A DNA stretch of 64,000 nt. Origin: Clostridium simiarum. GTDB taxonomy: Bacteria > Bacillota > Clostridia > Clostridiales > Clostridiaceae. Below, one piece after another: positions 34,328 through 43,900 of the stretch. Location of the stretch: contig NZ_JAHLQL010000003.1 in assembly GCF_018919175.1 (NCBI RefSeq), positions 186,001 through 250,000 of the forward strand, in the 5' to 3' direction. A program made the position numbers and the translations under genes. Below the pieces are notes generated by a model, which saw nothing but the letters and a program-made list of their open reading frames with translations, made no database searches and was not told the origin of the DNA. Every line of letters begins with the position of its first letter. The first letter of the stretch is position 1.

Positions 34328-34529
34328 TCCACTTATCCTCTCTTTTCTTAAAGTTCTTAAATATATTGTAACATTAATTTCTAACTTCATATAGATACTA
34401 ATAATAAGTTTTAGAAAATAAATATTATTATTAATTTATAATGATTAAATTTTTTCTGTAATTCCTACACTTGATTAAGATTTTGCATCACTGGTATCAG
34501 CTTAATAACAGGTTTTATTTAATATTTCA

Positions 34530-35534
34530 CTAACTATTATTTTTATCTGCTGGGAAAACTAATCCTATTTGCCTTCTTATTTCATCCATTACTTCCATAG
34601 CTGATAGTGAAACTTGATGAGAGTTAATATTAGACTCTACCTTTCCTTCTTTTATTAAATTTACAAACTCCTGTAATTCATAGCACATATCCTCTTCAAT
34701 ATGAGGCTGTGACAAATCTTCTTCCAGACCATTTTTCAATACTATTTTCACCTTTTGGAAATTATTAATCTTCTCTATTATTATACTTCCATCCTCTCCT
34801 TGGATCTCTGATGGTAAATATGAGTTAGCAATTTTTGAGTATATAACTACAGCATCCATATCTTCATATTTGAATACTGCACTTCCTTCTCCATCCACAC
34901 CAGACTTTAGCATTACACCACTAGCCTTTATTTCTTTTGGCATACCAAATAAATTTATCATAGGATGAATACAATAAACTCCTATATCCATTAATGCTCC
35001 ATTAGATAATTCAGGATTAAAAGCATTTAAAACTACACCTTCCTTATATTTATCATATCTTGAGGAGTACTGACAATAGCTTCCAAAGTATCTTCTTACC
35101 TTGCCTATTCTATGTAAATTATCTTTAAGAACCTTAAAGTTAGGAAGATGAGTGGTTTTCATAGCTTCCATCAAAAGTACATTGTTACTTCTAGCTGCTT
35201 CTACCATTTTAGAAACCTCTTTTGCATTTGATGCAAAGGCCTTTTCACATAATACATGCTTTTTATGCTTTAAGAATAACATTGTTTGCTCTGCGTGAAG
35301 AGCATTTGGAGATGCAATATAAACAGCATCGATTAAATCACTCTTTGCCATGTCCTCTAAGTCTGTAAAAACCTGTTCTACACCATACTTTTCTCCAAAA
35401 GCCTTCCCTTTTTCCTTATTTCTTGAATAAACCGCTGTTAGAACAAAATCTTTTACGTTTTTTGAACCATTCAAAAACCATTCAGTAATATTATTTGTAC
35501 CTACAACACCAAACCTTATAGCTTCCTTACTCAT
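34530..35534 (-). CDS. Gfo/Idh/MocA-family oxidoreductase
   Basis: A 334-residue protein. It has an N-terminal Rossmann NAD(P)-binding domain (FGVVGTNNITEWFLNG), then VYIASPNALHAEQTMLFLKHKKHVLCEKAFASN, containing the family's EKA (EKP) motif. The C-terminal alpha/beta domain includes GALMDIGVYCIHPMINLFG. Members oxidise or reduce sugars, inositols or dihydrodiols; the substrate cannot be told. ATG after AAAAGGAGGAATAAAAG. No sugar gene cluster surrounds it. Confidence 0.9.
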   Translation of the reverse strand: MSKEAIRFGVVGTNNITEWFLNGSKNVKDFVLTAVYSRNKEKGKAFGEKYGVEQVFTDLEDMAKSDLIDAVYIASPNALHAEQTMLFLKHKKHVLCEKAFASNAKEVSKMVEAARSNNVLLMEAMKTTHLPNFKVLKDNLHRIGKVRRYFGSYCQYSSRYDKYKEGVVLNAFNPELSNGALMDIGVYCIHPMINLFGMPKEIKASGVMLKSGVDGEGSAVFKYEDMDAVVIYSKIANSYLPSEIQGEDGSIIIEKINNFQKVKIVLKNGLEEDLSQPHIEEDMCYELQEFVNLIKEGKVESNINSHQVSLSAMEVMDEIRRQIGLVFPADKNNS

Positions 35535-35732
35535 CTTTTATTCCTCCTTTTTTCATGAAAATATTTATATAACTTTTATCTTTGAATAATATAAAATCTA
35601 AACCTGATTTATAATATTTATATTTTATCATATTCCTGTGAATATTATAGATTGATGTTAATAAAAATATTCATAAGCTATTTTAATGACATTTTTTCCT
35701 ATATTTATCTAGTTAAACTCATCAAATAATAA

Positions 35733-35760
35733 ATAAAAGGCCTTCAAATAGAAAGCCTTT
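35733..35760 (-). terminator. terminator of the 2-hydroxycarboxylate transporter gene
   Basis: AAAGGC..GCCTTT with inner CTTC/GAAA pairing, followed on the minus strand by TTATTTATT, 11 bp after the stop. Confidence 0.7.
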
Positions 35761-35770
35761 AAAATAATAT

Positions 35771-37066
35771 TTACATAAAGATTTTTAAAACCGCACTTGC
35801 TAAAATCAATACAAATGCTCCACCTAGTCTAGATGATATCTGAGCAAATGGCATAAGTTTCATTCTTTTTGAAGCAGATAAAACTGCTACGTCTCCTGTT
35901 CCACCCATATTAGCCATACAAAGTCCAGCTGTTATAGAAGATTCTATTGGATAGAATCCTACAAACTTTCCAACAACCCCAGAACCAATAGCAGCTCCTA
36001 CTACAGTTATTCCAACAAGAATTAAGTACTGTATTGTCATTGCATCTAATACCTGTTGAAGATTAGTATAAGCTACTCCTATCCCTACCAATAGCACTCC
36101 TGTAAGGTTATCCATTACAAATTGGAACCATTGGAAACAGGCAAGTTCATATTTCCTAGGCATAAGACCAAGAGCTTTTACTAATGCTACAGATATAATC
36201 ATCCATGCATAAGGGTGGATCGACGGAAAGAACTTACCTACAATACTTCCCCATAAAAAGAACAGCACCGATATTAAAAGCCCTATTCCCATGAGTTTAT
36301 ACTCTATAGGACTATCTTCATTCTTCTCTACTACAGTATCATCTTGTACACTCATTAAGTCACCATTTCCAGTAAGAGAAGGCTTAACTTTTCCAAGTTT
36401 ATCAAGAAGCCCTGCAACAACTATTGATAGTGAATTTCCAAGAGCAACAGCAGGAACCATAACTGAGAGCATCTCCTTTGGATCCTTTTGAAGAGTTGAG
36501 CCAAATATTTTTGATAAAGGAACAGCACCAGCTCCCATACCTCCTCCCATTATTGGAATCCCTATGTACAGTATAGCTTCTTTTGCACCATATCCAATAA
36601 GTGCTCCTACAAGTCCTACCATTCCAATTGATACTATAACACCACCTAAAATTGCAGGTAAATATCTCACTGCAGCCTTAACTAATAATTCTCTTTTCAT
36701 CCCTAATATGCTACCTGTTATTAATGCTGCTATATAAAAGTCAAGAAATCCTTCACCAGTCATAAAGTTTGTCATGATGTCTGTAGCATATTTAGGAAAT
36801 ATACCATACATCACTAAAGCTGCTGAACCAAATATTATTACAATTGGTCCACCACCAAAATAATCTTTAATAATTGGCATATGATTACCTATTTCCCCTA
36901 GTATAGCTCCTACAATCATCATTAGTGCAAAGGCTCCAATCATACCCTTAGGCAGTACACCCATGTAAGTACCAAGAACTACTACTGCTACTAGTATTGC
37001 AAACATAGGTAAACTTAATCCCATAATTTTATACGATGGCTTAGATTGTATACTTTCTGCTTTCAT
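35771..37066 (-). CDS. 2-hydroxycarboxylate transporter (2HCT; CitS/MaeN type)
   Basis: A 431-residue, ~11-helix membrane protein. It has the two family GGXG re-entrant-loop signatures (MGGGMGAGAVPLSKIFG and ANMGGTGDVAVLSASKRM). 2HCT carriers move citrate, malate or lactate with Na+ or H+ or by exchange. The start is set at the ATG at 37064-37066: an ATG six bases upstream lies one base from the ribosome-binding site GGAGGGG, too close. The upstream gene is a response regulator of the type that controls such transporters, but a terminator separates them. Confidence 0.92.
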   Translation of the reverse strand: MKAESIQSKPSYKIMGLSLPMFAILVAVVVLGTYMGVLPKGMIGAFALMMIVGAILGEIGNHMPIIKDYFGGGPIVIIFGSAALVMYGIFPKYATDIMTNFMTGEGFLDFYIAALITGSILGMKRELLVKAAVRYLPAILGGVIVSIGMVGLVGALIGYGAKEAILYIGIPIMGGGMGAGAVPLSKIFGSTLQKDPKEMLSVMVPAVALGNSLSIVVAGLLDKLGKVKPSLTGNGDLMSVQDDTVVEKNEDSPIEYKLMGIGLLISVLFFLWGSIVGKFFPSIHPYAWMIISVALVKALGLMPRKYELACFQWFQFVMDNLTGVLLVGIGVAYTNLQQVLDAMTIQYLILVGITVVGAAIGSGVVGKFVGFYPIESSITAGLCMANMGGTGDVAVLSASKRMKLMPFAQISSRLGGAFVLILASAVLKIFM

Positions 37067-37145
37067 TCTCATTCCCCTCCTAATTGTATACGTTTTTATA
37101 GTTTTATTATAGGATACCCATTAATATAAATATATTTTTGTAAAT

Positions 37146-37191
37146 AAAAAAAATATTGATATTTCTTTGGCAATACTAGAAATATCAATAT
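37146..37191 (-). terminator. terminator of the response regulator gene
   Basis: A perfect 14-bp stem ATATTGATATTTCT / AGAAATATCAATAT followed on the minus strand by eight T. It separates the regulator transcript from the transporter gene. Confidence 0.88.
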
Positions 37192-37227
37192 CCGTTTAAC
37201 TATATTACTAAAACATAATTACTTGTT

Positions 37228-37905
37228 TTAATGACTTTCATTATGATATTTATATAATGTTAATGGTCTTCCTACTGTTTTATACTCTAATTTAGTTGCA
37301 ACCTTACCAATTGAAGCTAAGTAGTCTAAATATTTTTTTGTGGTAACCCTAGACATACTAACTTTTTCCGCAACTAACTCACTAGTGTATATTTTGCCCT
37401 TATTTTCCTTCATAAATTTATATATTCTTTCTAAAGTTTTTTCACTTATTCCCTTTTGTAATCCACTGGTAGAAAGGTTATTTGTAGTAATTTTATCAAT
37501 ATCTCCTTGTTTCAATGTTGTCTTATCATGTATGAGGTTATATCTTAATCTGTACCCTTCAAGAGACTTTTTTATCCTAACATATCTAAAAGGTTTTATA
37601 AGGTAATCTACAACTCCTAGCTTTAAAATTTTATCAATATTACTAGCATCACTTTCTGCCGTAACAAGTATAACATCTGTCATAATAGAATTCTTTTTCA
37701 TCTCTTCTAAAAGCTCCATACCGCCTAAACCCGGCATATAAACATCTAGAAGCATTAGATCAATTTCATTATTCATAAGATATCTTAAAGCATCTTCACC
37801 ATTATTTAATACCTTTCTTACTTCAAACCCTTGAATATTTTCTACATAAGATTTATTTAAATCTGCCACCATCATATCATCATCAACAACAATTACACTA
37901 ATCAA
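37228..37905 (-). CDS. response regulator, CitB/DcuR/MalR type
   Basis: A 225-residue protein. The N-terminal receiver (~1-120) has acidic pocket VVDDD, phospho-acceptor Asp in LMLLDVYMPG, Thr in VTAESDA and Lys in LIKPF. The C-terminal winged helix-turn-helix (~155-215) includes SELVAEKVSMSRVTTKKYLDYLAS. It is typical of regulators controlling citrate, malate or fumarate uptake with a partner kinase, but no histidine kinase is in the window. It starts with TTG (37903-37905), supported by AAGGAGTGAAGTAAT and the family N-terminus. Confidence 0.9.
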   Translation of the reverse strand: MISVIVVDDDMMVADLNKSYVENIQGFEVRKVLNNGEDALRYLMNNEIDLMLLDVYMPGLGGMELLEEMKKNSIMTDVILVTAESDASNIDKILKLGVVDYLIKPFRYVRIKKSLEGYRLRYNLIHDKTTLKQGDIDKITTNNLSTSGLQKGISEKTLERIYKFMKENKGKIYTSELVAEKVSMSRVTTKKYLDYLASIGKVATKLEYKTVGRPLTLYKYHNESH

Positions 37906-38143
37906 ATTACTTCACTCCTTCAGAAGAACACCTAATTACAAAAATATCATCATCTTATATACACAATTAATTATAACAGTTTCAAAGGTAGATACAAAAT
38001 CACTTGTAATATATAGTATTTTATATTTTAAGAAAGTAAAAACCACTAGTTTTTACCACAGCTTAAAAGCTCATATAAATAATATTTTTCCTAATACTAT
38101 TAGTGTAAGTTTAATATTTAAATTGAAATTAAGGAGTGATTGT

Positions 38144-38992
38144 GTGAAGAAAAAATTTATTGTTTTAGCCTTAAGCCTATCACTGTTTTTTACAGCTTCA
38201 TGTACAAATCAGCAACAAAAACAAGCCATCGGTGGCGTAGAATCTTCAGTTTCTAAAATGGGAGATATTAAAAAGGTAAAAGTTACCGCGGATAAGGCAA
38301 ATATAAGATCTGGTTGTTCTAATGATACTCCAATACTTCAATCATCCAATAAGGATAATACCCTAGATGTTGTAAATGAGGTTTCTGATTGGTTTGCAGT
38401 AAAACTTCCCAATAACAGTATCGGCTTCGTTCCAAAAAGTCAATGCAAACCAATAGTGGCAGAAGATACAACTCCAAATACAACTCCTGATACAAATAAA
38501 GATGTAACTCCTGAAAGTCAAGGTACAACACCTCAAGGAGGAACAAGTCAGCCTGAAGCTACAACTCCTAAAACGCCAAGTGCTCAAACAAACGCTAGTA
38601 CATTAACTGATTCAGAACAACAAATGATAAAACTATTAAATGAAGCTCGATCTCAAAACAATTTAGCACCTTTAGAAGTAGATATGCAACTAACTAACGT
38701 AGCTAGAGTTAAGGCTCAAGATATGATCGACAACAACTACTTTAGTCATAACTCTCCAAAATACGGCAGTCCTTTTGATATGATGAAAGCTTTCAAGATA
38801 AATTTCGTTCAAGCTGGAGAAAACATAGCAGGTAATCAAAGCGTTGAAAATGCAGAAAATTCATTAATGAACTCTCCTGGTCATAGACAAAATATATTAA
38901 GTCCAAATTATACACATATTGGCATAGGTATTAAGGATGGTGGCCCTTACGGCAAGATGTTTTCACAAATGTTCATCAGTAAACCTAAGTAA
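38144..38992 (+). CDS. lipoprotein with SH3 domain and CAP (SCP/PR1) domain
   Basis: A 282-residue protein from GTG at 38144, chosen because AAGGAGTGAT sits just before it. A longer TTG start would put seven odd residues before the signal peptide. It has a lipoprotein signal with lipobox FTASC and a bacterial SH3 domain (VTADKANIRSG to GFVPKSQC). A Thr/Pro/Gln-rich linker and a CAP domain (~160-282, MIKLLNEARSQNNLAPLEVD, YFSHNSPKYGSPFDMM, AGENIAGNQ and SPGHRQNILSPNYTHIGIG) follow. It is anchored outside the membrane; the YkwD-type CAP function is unsettled. Confidence 0.9.
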   Translation: MKKKFIVLALSLSLFFTASCTNQQQKQAIGGVESSVSKMGDIKKVKVTADKANIRSGCSNDTPILQSSNKDNTLDVVNEVSDWFAVKLPNNSIGFVPKSQCKPIVAEDTTPNTTPDTNKDVTPESQGTTPQGGTSQPEATTPKTPSAQTNASTLTDSEQQMIKLLNEARSQNNLAPLEVDMQLTNVARVKAQDMIDNNYFSHNSPKYGSPFDMMKAFKINFVQAGENIAGNQSVENAENSLMNSPGHRQNILSPNYTHIGIGIKDGGPYGKMFSQMFISKPK

Positions 38993-39030
38993 TTATTACT
39001 TTTACCATAATTAAATCATAATATGATTAA

Positions 39031-39068
39031 TACCGAATAAATAATTAAATGCAATTATCTATTCGGTA
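39031..39068. terminator. terminator between convergent genes
   Basis: TACCGAATAAATAATT pairs with AATTATCTATTCGGTA (one mismatch), 38 bp after the CAP-protein stop, followed by TACTTTAAAT. It may serve the plus-strand gene and, less well, the convergent gene. Confidence 0.65.
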
Positions 39069-39101
39069 TACTTTAAATAATTTAAGATTAGTAACTATTC
39101 A

Positions 39102-39683
39102 TTACCTTTTCTTCTTTTTTTTCTTCTGAATAGAGTACCCAAACTTTCCTAAAGGCTTATTGTTTAAAGAAAAATATTCACCGTGGGAATAGGCTATTAA
39201 GTTAGCTCTTTCAAGATGTATCTTTTCTTTACTATCTATTATATCCTCATCTACAGATATAGATAATACTTCTGCCAAGAAAAGATCGTGGCTACCTAAA
39301 GGTGTAATACTTTTAACTTTACACTCTATATTTACAGGGCAGTCCCTTAAAGAAGGAGCTACTACCTTTTGTGAAGTTTCTACCGCAAGATTCAATTTAT
39401 TTATTTTGTCCTCCCTACGACCAGATACAACTCCACAATAGTCAACTGCCTTTGTCATAGAAGCAGAAGGAAGATTAATTACAAATTCTTCACTTTCTTT
39501 TATGTATTCATAAGATAACCTTTCTGGTCTAATAGCCACAGTTATCATAGGCGGACGGGTACAAGCTGTTCCAACCCACCCCACTGTAAACACATTTATC
39601 TTCCCCTCTTTATTCTGAGAGGTTATTAATACTGCTGGTACTGGATTTAGTATAGCAGAACCTTTAAAAACTCTTTTGCTCAT
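39102..39683 (-). CDS. flavin reductase / flavoredoxin family protein
   Basis: A 193-residue protein from the ATG at 39681-39683 (GGAAAGGTAAAGC upstream; an in-frame ATG 36 bases earlier is less likely). It shows the FMN-binding flavin-reductase-like fold: NPVPAVLITSQNKEGKINVFTVGW, CTRPPMITVAI, ESEEFVINLPS and GSHDLFLAEVLSI. The protein ends in a run of lysines (QKKKKKKR). Members transfer electrons from NAD(P)H or ferredoxin to flavin; the exact partner is unknown. Confidence 0.88.
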   Translation of the reverse strand: MSKRVFKGSAILNPVPAVLITSQNKEGKINVFTVGWVGTACTRPPMITVAIRPERLSYEYIKESEEFVINLPSASMTKAVDYCGVVSGRREDKINKLNLAVETSQKVVAPSLRDCPVNIECKVKSITPLGSHDLFLAEVLSISVDEDIIDSKEKIHLERANLIAYSHGEYFSLNNKPLGKFGYSIQKKKKKKR

Positions 39684-39886
39684 ATTAGCTTTACCTTTCC
39701 TTTGCTTTTTAAGTGTCATTATAACCTAAGTTCTATTATAACTTCACTTCAACACTTTTAAAATAGCCAATAAATTTGCTTTAAACTGTTCAATACCCAT
39801 TAGCAGTATATTATTTTTTTATTTACAGATTATTTTAAATCATTAAGATATATCAGATCTTACTAATTATAAACTTCAAAGTTTCT

Positions 39887-40888
39887 TTACCTAATTAAAT
39901 TATTGTAGCTGTCAACTAGGCTTGAAACCTTAGTACTGAAATCCCTTATAGTAATGCTTTTTTCATTTGGTCTTACTGAACCCTTTGCATTGCTTTTCCC
40001 ACTTGTATCTTTTGTAGTTAATATCTCCATTATATTATTAGCACTACCTTCCATATACTTTAGATCAAATTTAAACTTATCTAAAAAAGGGGTATTATTT
40101 AAACCTTCTTTTTTTAGTCTTTCATCATCTTTAACGTATTCTCTAAATTTATCAATCCCCTCTATTAGAGGATCATAGTACTCTTTATATTTGCTAACAT
40201 CATAATCCAAAATATTATCATCGCTAATTTCTGCATTATAAAAAGCGTTATCTATATCCTGTGCTTTTGTTACAATGTCCATGGCATAATATCTTATCAT
40301 CATATCTTTTTTCTTTAAAGCTTCTAAACTTTCCTTCTTCTTTTCCTCAGCTATCAAATCAAAGTCATAAAAAAACTTTTCAGTTAAAATAACGCACTCA
40401 CTATATTCATTATATATTTTTTTATGTAATTCCTTGCCCTTAGCAAAGTCATCCTCTAGAAAAGATTTTGAACTATAATAATTATCTATTTCATTTATAG
40501 TATTTAATACTTCCTTTACTTTTGGACATAATTCCTTCATAGAATCATCAGCAAGGCCATATGATGGCTCCTTTGTAGTATATTCTAAAGCCTTTTCTAC
40601 GTCTTTAAAGGCTCCTTCAACAATAGGAGTTACCGCAGCACCTTCAAACTCCTTTTTTCTAAACTTTTCTTTAATTGTAATCTCCTCTTCAAAGCCAAAA
40701 TCATTAAAGTATGATTGCATATTTAAACTTAACCATCCAGTCAAATAATTGTTTAAATTAATATAAGCATTGTACTTTCCATTATCAGATTTTGAACTTA
40801 CCTCCTTCGATTTTTCTTGTGAACCACAAGAACTTAAAAAAATACATATCATCAAACACATAAAAATACGCCCTAAGAACTTTTTCAA
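39887..40888 (-). CDS. lipoprotein, YiiG/DUF3829-like
   Basis: A 333-residue lipoprotein with signal peptide MKKFLGRIFMCLMICIFL and lipobox LSSC. The mature part is charged and helical, with YNAYINLNNYLTGWLSLNMQSYFNDFG near its start and TKVSSLVDSYNNLIR at its end. This matches the DUF3829 (YiiG) family of unknown function. ATG after AAGGGGGAGTTTTATTTTG-like leader. It stands alone. Confidence 0.75.
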   Translation of the reverse strand: MKKFLGRIFMCLMICIFLSSCGSQEKSKEVSSKSDNGKYNAYINLNNYLTGWLSLNMQSYFNDFGFEEEITIKEKFRKKEFEGAAVTPIVEGAFKDVEKALEYTTKEPSYGLADDSMKELCPKVKEVLNTINEIDNYYSSKSFLEDDFAKGKELHKKIYNEYSECVILTEKFFYDFDLIAEEKKKESLEALKKKDMMIRYYAMDIVTKAQDIDNAFYNAEISDDNILDYDVSKYKEYYDPLIEGIDKFREYVKDDERLKKEGLNNTPFLDKFKFDLKYMEGSANNIMEILTTKDTSGKSNAKGSVRPNEKSITIRDFSTKVSSLVDSYNNLIR

Positions 40889-41420
40889 AATAAAACTCCC
40901 CCTTAATATTTTCTTATGATTTTATTGTAAGATTTTTAAATTAATAGCTGCCTAAAAGGAACCATTTTTTTCACAATAATATATATCGTCCCTTTTTTAT
41001 TTTTCTATAGTTTAAATTTGTATATTTTAAACACTGAACCTTTCTTTAGACTAATTATTTGTTTAATTCACATATAAAACAAATACTATAAAATCCCAAA
41101 TACTATTATTACAATAAATTGAGCCAATATTAAAATACTCCAGTATCCACTTAAAGTTCTACTGGAGTATTCTTTATAGAGCTTGTATTATATTGCTATC
41201 CTTTGTTTTCATAACCTCAAGTTCTAATGTGGCATTACTTATAATATCACAACTTATTTTATTCATATGCTTTTAAAAGATGTGTTTACCTTTTGCAAAA
41301 TTCACTGAATAGATTTCTCTGCTAGAACAAGAAAGCTAATTTTTATAATTAGCTTTCTTGTTCTTAAAAGAAGTTAAACAATAAAACCTAATCTTATAAT
41401 AAGATTTTACAATGAAAGCC
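40889..41420. other. long intergenic stretch with two hairpins and a 30-codon frame
   Basis: About 530 bp. A hairpin (AATACTCCAGTA / TACTGGAGTATT, 41134-41171) lies right after the stop of a 30-codon minus-strand frame at 41174-41266 (MNKISCDIISNATLELEVMK...). That frame lacks a good ribosome-binding site and may be a decayed gene or chance. The terminator of the hydrolase gene is at 41325-41363. No other feature is seen. Confidence 0.45.
41325..41363 (-). terminator. terminator of the alpha/beta hydrolase gene
   Basis: A perfect 16-bp stem GAACAAGAAAGCTAAT with its complement and a seven-base loop, ~60 bp past the stop. Confidence 0.8.
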
Positions 41421-42233
41421 TTATTTTTCAATGAATTGTATTAATTCCTTATTAAATTTATGGCGCTGTTCCCAAAACAACCCATGCCCACTATCTTCAA
41501 AGGATACAAGTTTAGAATTTCTAATTACCTCTTTTTGAGCTACAGCTAATGGGAATGGACAAACTTTATCATGAGTCCCGTGAAGAATTAGAGTTGGAAC
41601 ATGTACTTTTTCAAGATCAGAAAACAAACTTTCATCTCTAAGAGAAGTAGCAACCTCTGCAGTAGCCCACCCTGCTGCTTGTAATCCTAATTGGAAGAAC
41701 CAATCTGAAAAAGGTTTCGTTACATACTGAAAGAAAAACATATCTCCAAAGCCTTCCAACATTTTAGGACGGTCATTATAAGTGTCCTCAATAATTTTAC
41801 TTACCTCTTCTTTTGTAAACCCATAAGGAAAATCTGGACGCTTAGTAAAACTAGGAGCGGCAGCAGCAAAAAGAGCAAGCTTTGATACCCCATAGCCATT
41901 ATGACGAGCCATGTATCGAATGGAAATTGCACCTCCAACGGAGTGTCCTGCCAATATGAAATCTTCTAAATTAAGTACCTCAACTACCTTTCTAATATCA
42001 TCTGCTAATACATCATAAGAATAGCCTCTAAAGGGCTTATCTGAATTACCAAACCCTCTTAAATCAACACCAATGCATCGATATCCTTTTTTAGGAAGTT
42101 CATCAAACTGATATTCAAATAAATTATGGTTTGCAGGCCAACCATGTATAAACAAAATTGCCTTCTTACCCTCTGGGTTAATATCTTCCACATAAACTTT
42201 TACATTTGGCTCTACTCTAACATAGTATCCCAC
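41421..42233 (-). CDS. alpha/beta hydrolase (non-haem haloperoxidase/esterase type)
   Basis: A 270-residue protein. It has the oxyanion HGWPANH motif, DLRGFGNSDKP, nucleophile elbow GHSVGGAIS (Ser ~97), acid in LILHGTHDKVCPF and catalytic His in EDSGHGLFWEQ. The sequence is most like cofactor-free haloperoxidase/esterase hydrolases; the natural substrate is unknown. ATG after a short leader with TGGAGGAATCCAAGTGGG. No signal peptide, so cytoplasmic. Confidence 0.88.
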   Translation of the reverse strand: MGYYVRVEPNVKVYVEDINPEGKKAILFIHGWPANHNLFEYQFDELPKKGYRCIGVDLRGFGNSDKPFRGYSYDVLADDIRKVVEVLNLEDFILAGHSVGGAISIRYMARHNGYGVSKLALFAAAAPSFTKRPDFPYGFTKEEVSKIIEDTYNDRPKMLEGFGDMFFFQYVTKPFSDWFFQLGLQAAGWATAEVATSLRDESLFSDLEKVHVPTLILHGTHDKVCPFPLAVAQKEVIRNSKLVSFEDSGHGLFWEQRHKFNKELIQFIEK

Positions 42234-42453
42234 TTGGATTCCTCCATTAATAAAATTCTTTTCAGTAATAGATTATTCACTTAGCATTAAATAGGTGATT
42301 TATCTATTTACTTTCACATGTAATCTTTAGACTGAATTTGTATAAAATCTCTAAGCTCTGATATAATCTAAATATACAATTTAATTTTGAAATAATATGT
42401 TTTAATACATGAAAGTCTTTATAGATAAAACTATATTACTATGGAGGATAAAA

Positions 42454-43671
42454 ATGGAGAAAATTTTTTATGAAAATCAATATATAAAAGATTTTACTGC
42501 TGAAATAATTGATATAAAGGAGATAGATGATAAATTCCATGTACTTATGGATAAGACAGCCTTCTTTCCAGGTGGCGGTGGTCAACCTTCCGATTTAGGA
42601 TTTATAGAAAATCATGAGGTTATAGCTGTATATGAAGAAAAAGGACACATATACCATGTTGTAGAGAAAAAACCTATAAAAATACATAAAGTAAAGTGTT
42701 CTATAGATTGGAATAGAAGGGTAGATGGTATGCATCAACACTTAGGCCAGCATGTACTTTCTGGATGCTTTTTTAAGCTCTTTAACGCCAACACTGTTAG
42801 CTTTCACTTAGGAAAAGAAATTAGCACCGTAGATATCCAAGGGTACTTAAAGGAAGATCAGATAAGAGAAGCTGAAGCCTTAGCTAATGAAATTATTGAA
42901 GAAAACTTAAAAGTTGAGTTTTTAGTTCCTTCAAAAAAAGAATTAAAAAACATAAAGATTAGAAGAGCTTTACCAAATACAGAAGATGAAATAAGACTGG
43001 TTAAAGTAGGTGAACTAGACCTTAATGCTTGTTGTGGAGTCCATCCTAGTTCCACACTAGAACTTAGAGTTATAAAAATAAAAAGATGGGAAAAACATAA
43101 AGATGCTACAAGAATAGAGTTCTTAGCTGGAAGACGAGCAGTTGAAGATTGCTTTAAAAAAGATAAATTCTCATATACCATATGTAGATATCTAAATAGT
43201 AATGAAGATGAATCAATAAATGCTGTAAGAAATTTAAGTGAAGACCTAAAAACTTCAATAGATAGCAATAAAAAGCTTAAAGGAGAACTTTTAAATTATC
43301 AAGTTAAAGAACTTCTTGAAGAGTCGGAGAAAATAGATAATATTAAGGTTATAAGAAAAATATACCCTGATGAAGATCTAAAATACATGAATAAATTAGC
43401 CTCAAGGCTTGTAGAAAGTGAAAGTACCCTCTCTCTTATAGCAGTAACTTCAGGAGAAAGAGCAAATTTAATATTTGCCTGCTCCAAAGATATAAAAAAT
43501 GTAAATATGAATGAACTTTTAAAAGATGCCATAAGCCTTATAGAGGGAAAGGGTGGCGGCAGTAACGTATTAGCTCAAGGTGGTGGGAAAAATAATAGTA
43601 ACCTCCAAGGAGCTCTAGATTATGCATTTATTAAAGTAAAAAATCTTTTATCCAATGACTATCTGCTCTAA
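42454..43671 (+). CDS. alaX: alanyl-tRNA editing protein AlaX (long form with DHHA1)
   Basis: A 405-residue protein from the ATG at 42454, set by GGAGGATAAAA just before it; an earlier ATG at 42409 would add 15 unrelated residues. It has an N-terminal domain like the AlaRS linker (FPGGGGQPSDLGFI) and an editing core with zinc ligands HQHLGQHVLSG and LNACCGVHPSSTLELRVIKI. A coiled-coil stretch (~240-300) and a C-terminal DHHA1 domain (GKGGGSNVLAQGGG) follow. It hydrolyses mischarged Ser-tRNA(Ala) or Gly-tRNA(Ala). Confidence 0.92.
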   Translation: MEKIFYENQYIKDFTAEIIDIKEIDDKFHVLMDKTAFFPGGGGQPSDLGFIENHEVIAVYEEKGHIYHVVEKKPIKIHKVKCSIDWNRRVDGMHQHLGQHVLSGCFFKLFNANTVSFHLGKEISTVDIQGYLKEDQIREAEALANEIIEENLKVEFLVPSKKELKNIKIRRALPNTEDEIRLVKVGELDLNACCGVHPSSTLELRVIKIKRWEKHKDATRIEFLAGRRAVEDCFKKDKFSYTICRYLNSNEDESINAVRNLSEDLKTSIDSNKKLKGELLNYQVKELLEESEKIDNIKVIRKIYPDEDLKYMNKLASRLVESESTLSLIAVTSGERANLIFACSKDIKNVNMNELLKDAISLIEGKGGGSNVLAQGGGKNNSNLQGALDYAFIKVKNLLSNDYLL

Positions 43672-43733
43672 TACTCCATCTTCTTTAAAGTAGGAACAAA
43701 GAACGGCTACATCCCTAGATAATGATTTTTAAG

Positions 43734-43763
43734 CTTTAGTGGGAGTAAAAACTCCCACTAAAG
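43734..43763. terminator. perfect hairpin between convergent genes
   Basis: A perfect 13-bp stem CTTTAGTGGGAGT / ACTCCCACTAAAG with loop AAAA, ~60 bp after alaX. T-rich sequence follows on the minus side only. Confidence 0.65.
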
Positions 43764-43900
43764 GCAAGGACTCTGTTTATACCATAATTCCCCATTCTAA
43801 TGATTATTGGTGGTTACATCTTTTACTAAATTAATAGAGGATGGTCTCCTTTCTTATTAATAAATAACAAAACTTCCCTTTTCCCTTTTTAAATAATTTT

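Noticed and set aside
41174..41266. 30-codon minus-strand frame followed by a hairpin
   Set aside because: The hairpin placement is suggestive but there is no ribosome-binding site and no recognisable sequence; kept only as a note in the intergenic entry.
42858..43268. 136-codon minus-strand frame within alaX
   Set aside because: Antisense to conserved AlaX motifs and without start signals; a shadow frame.
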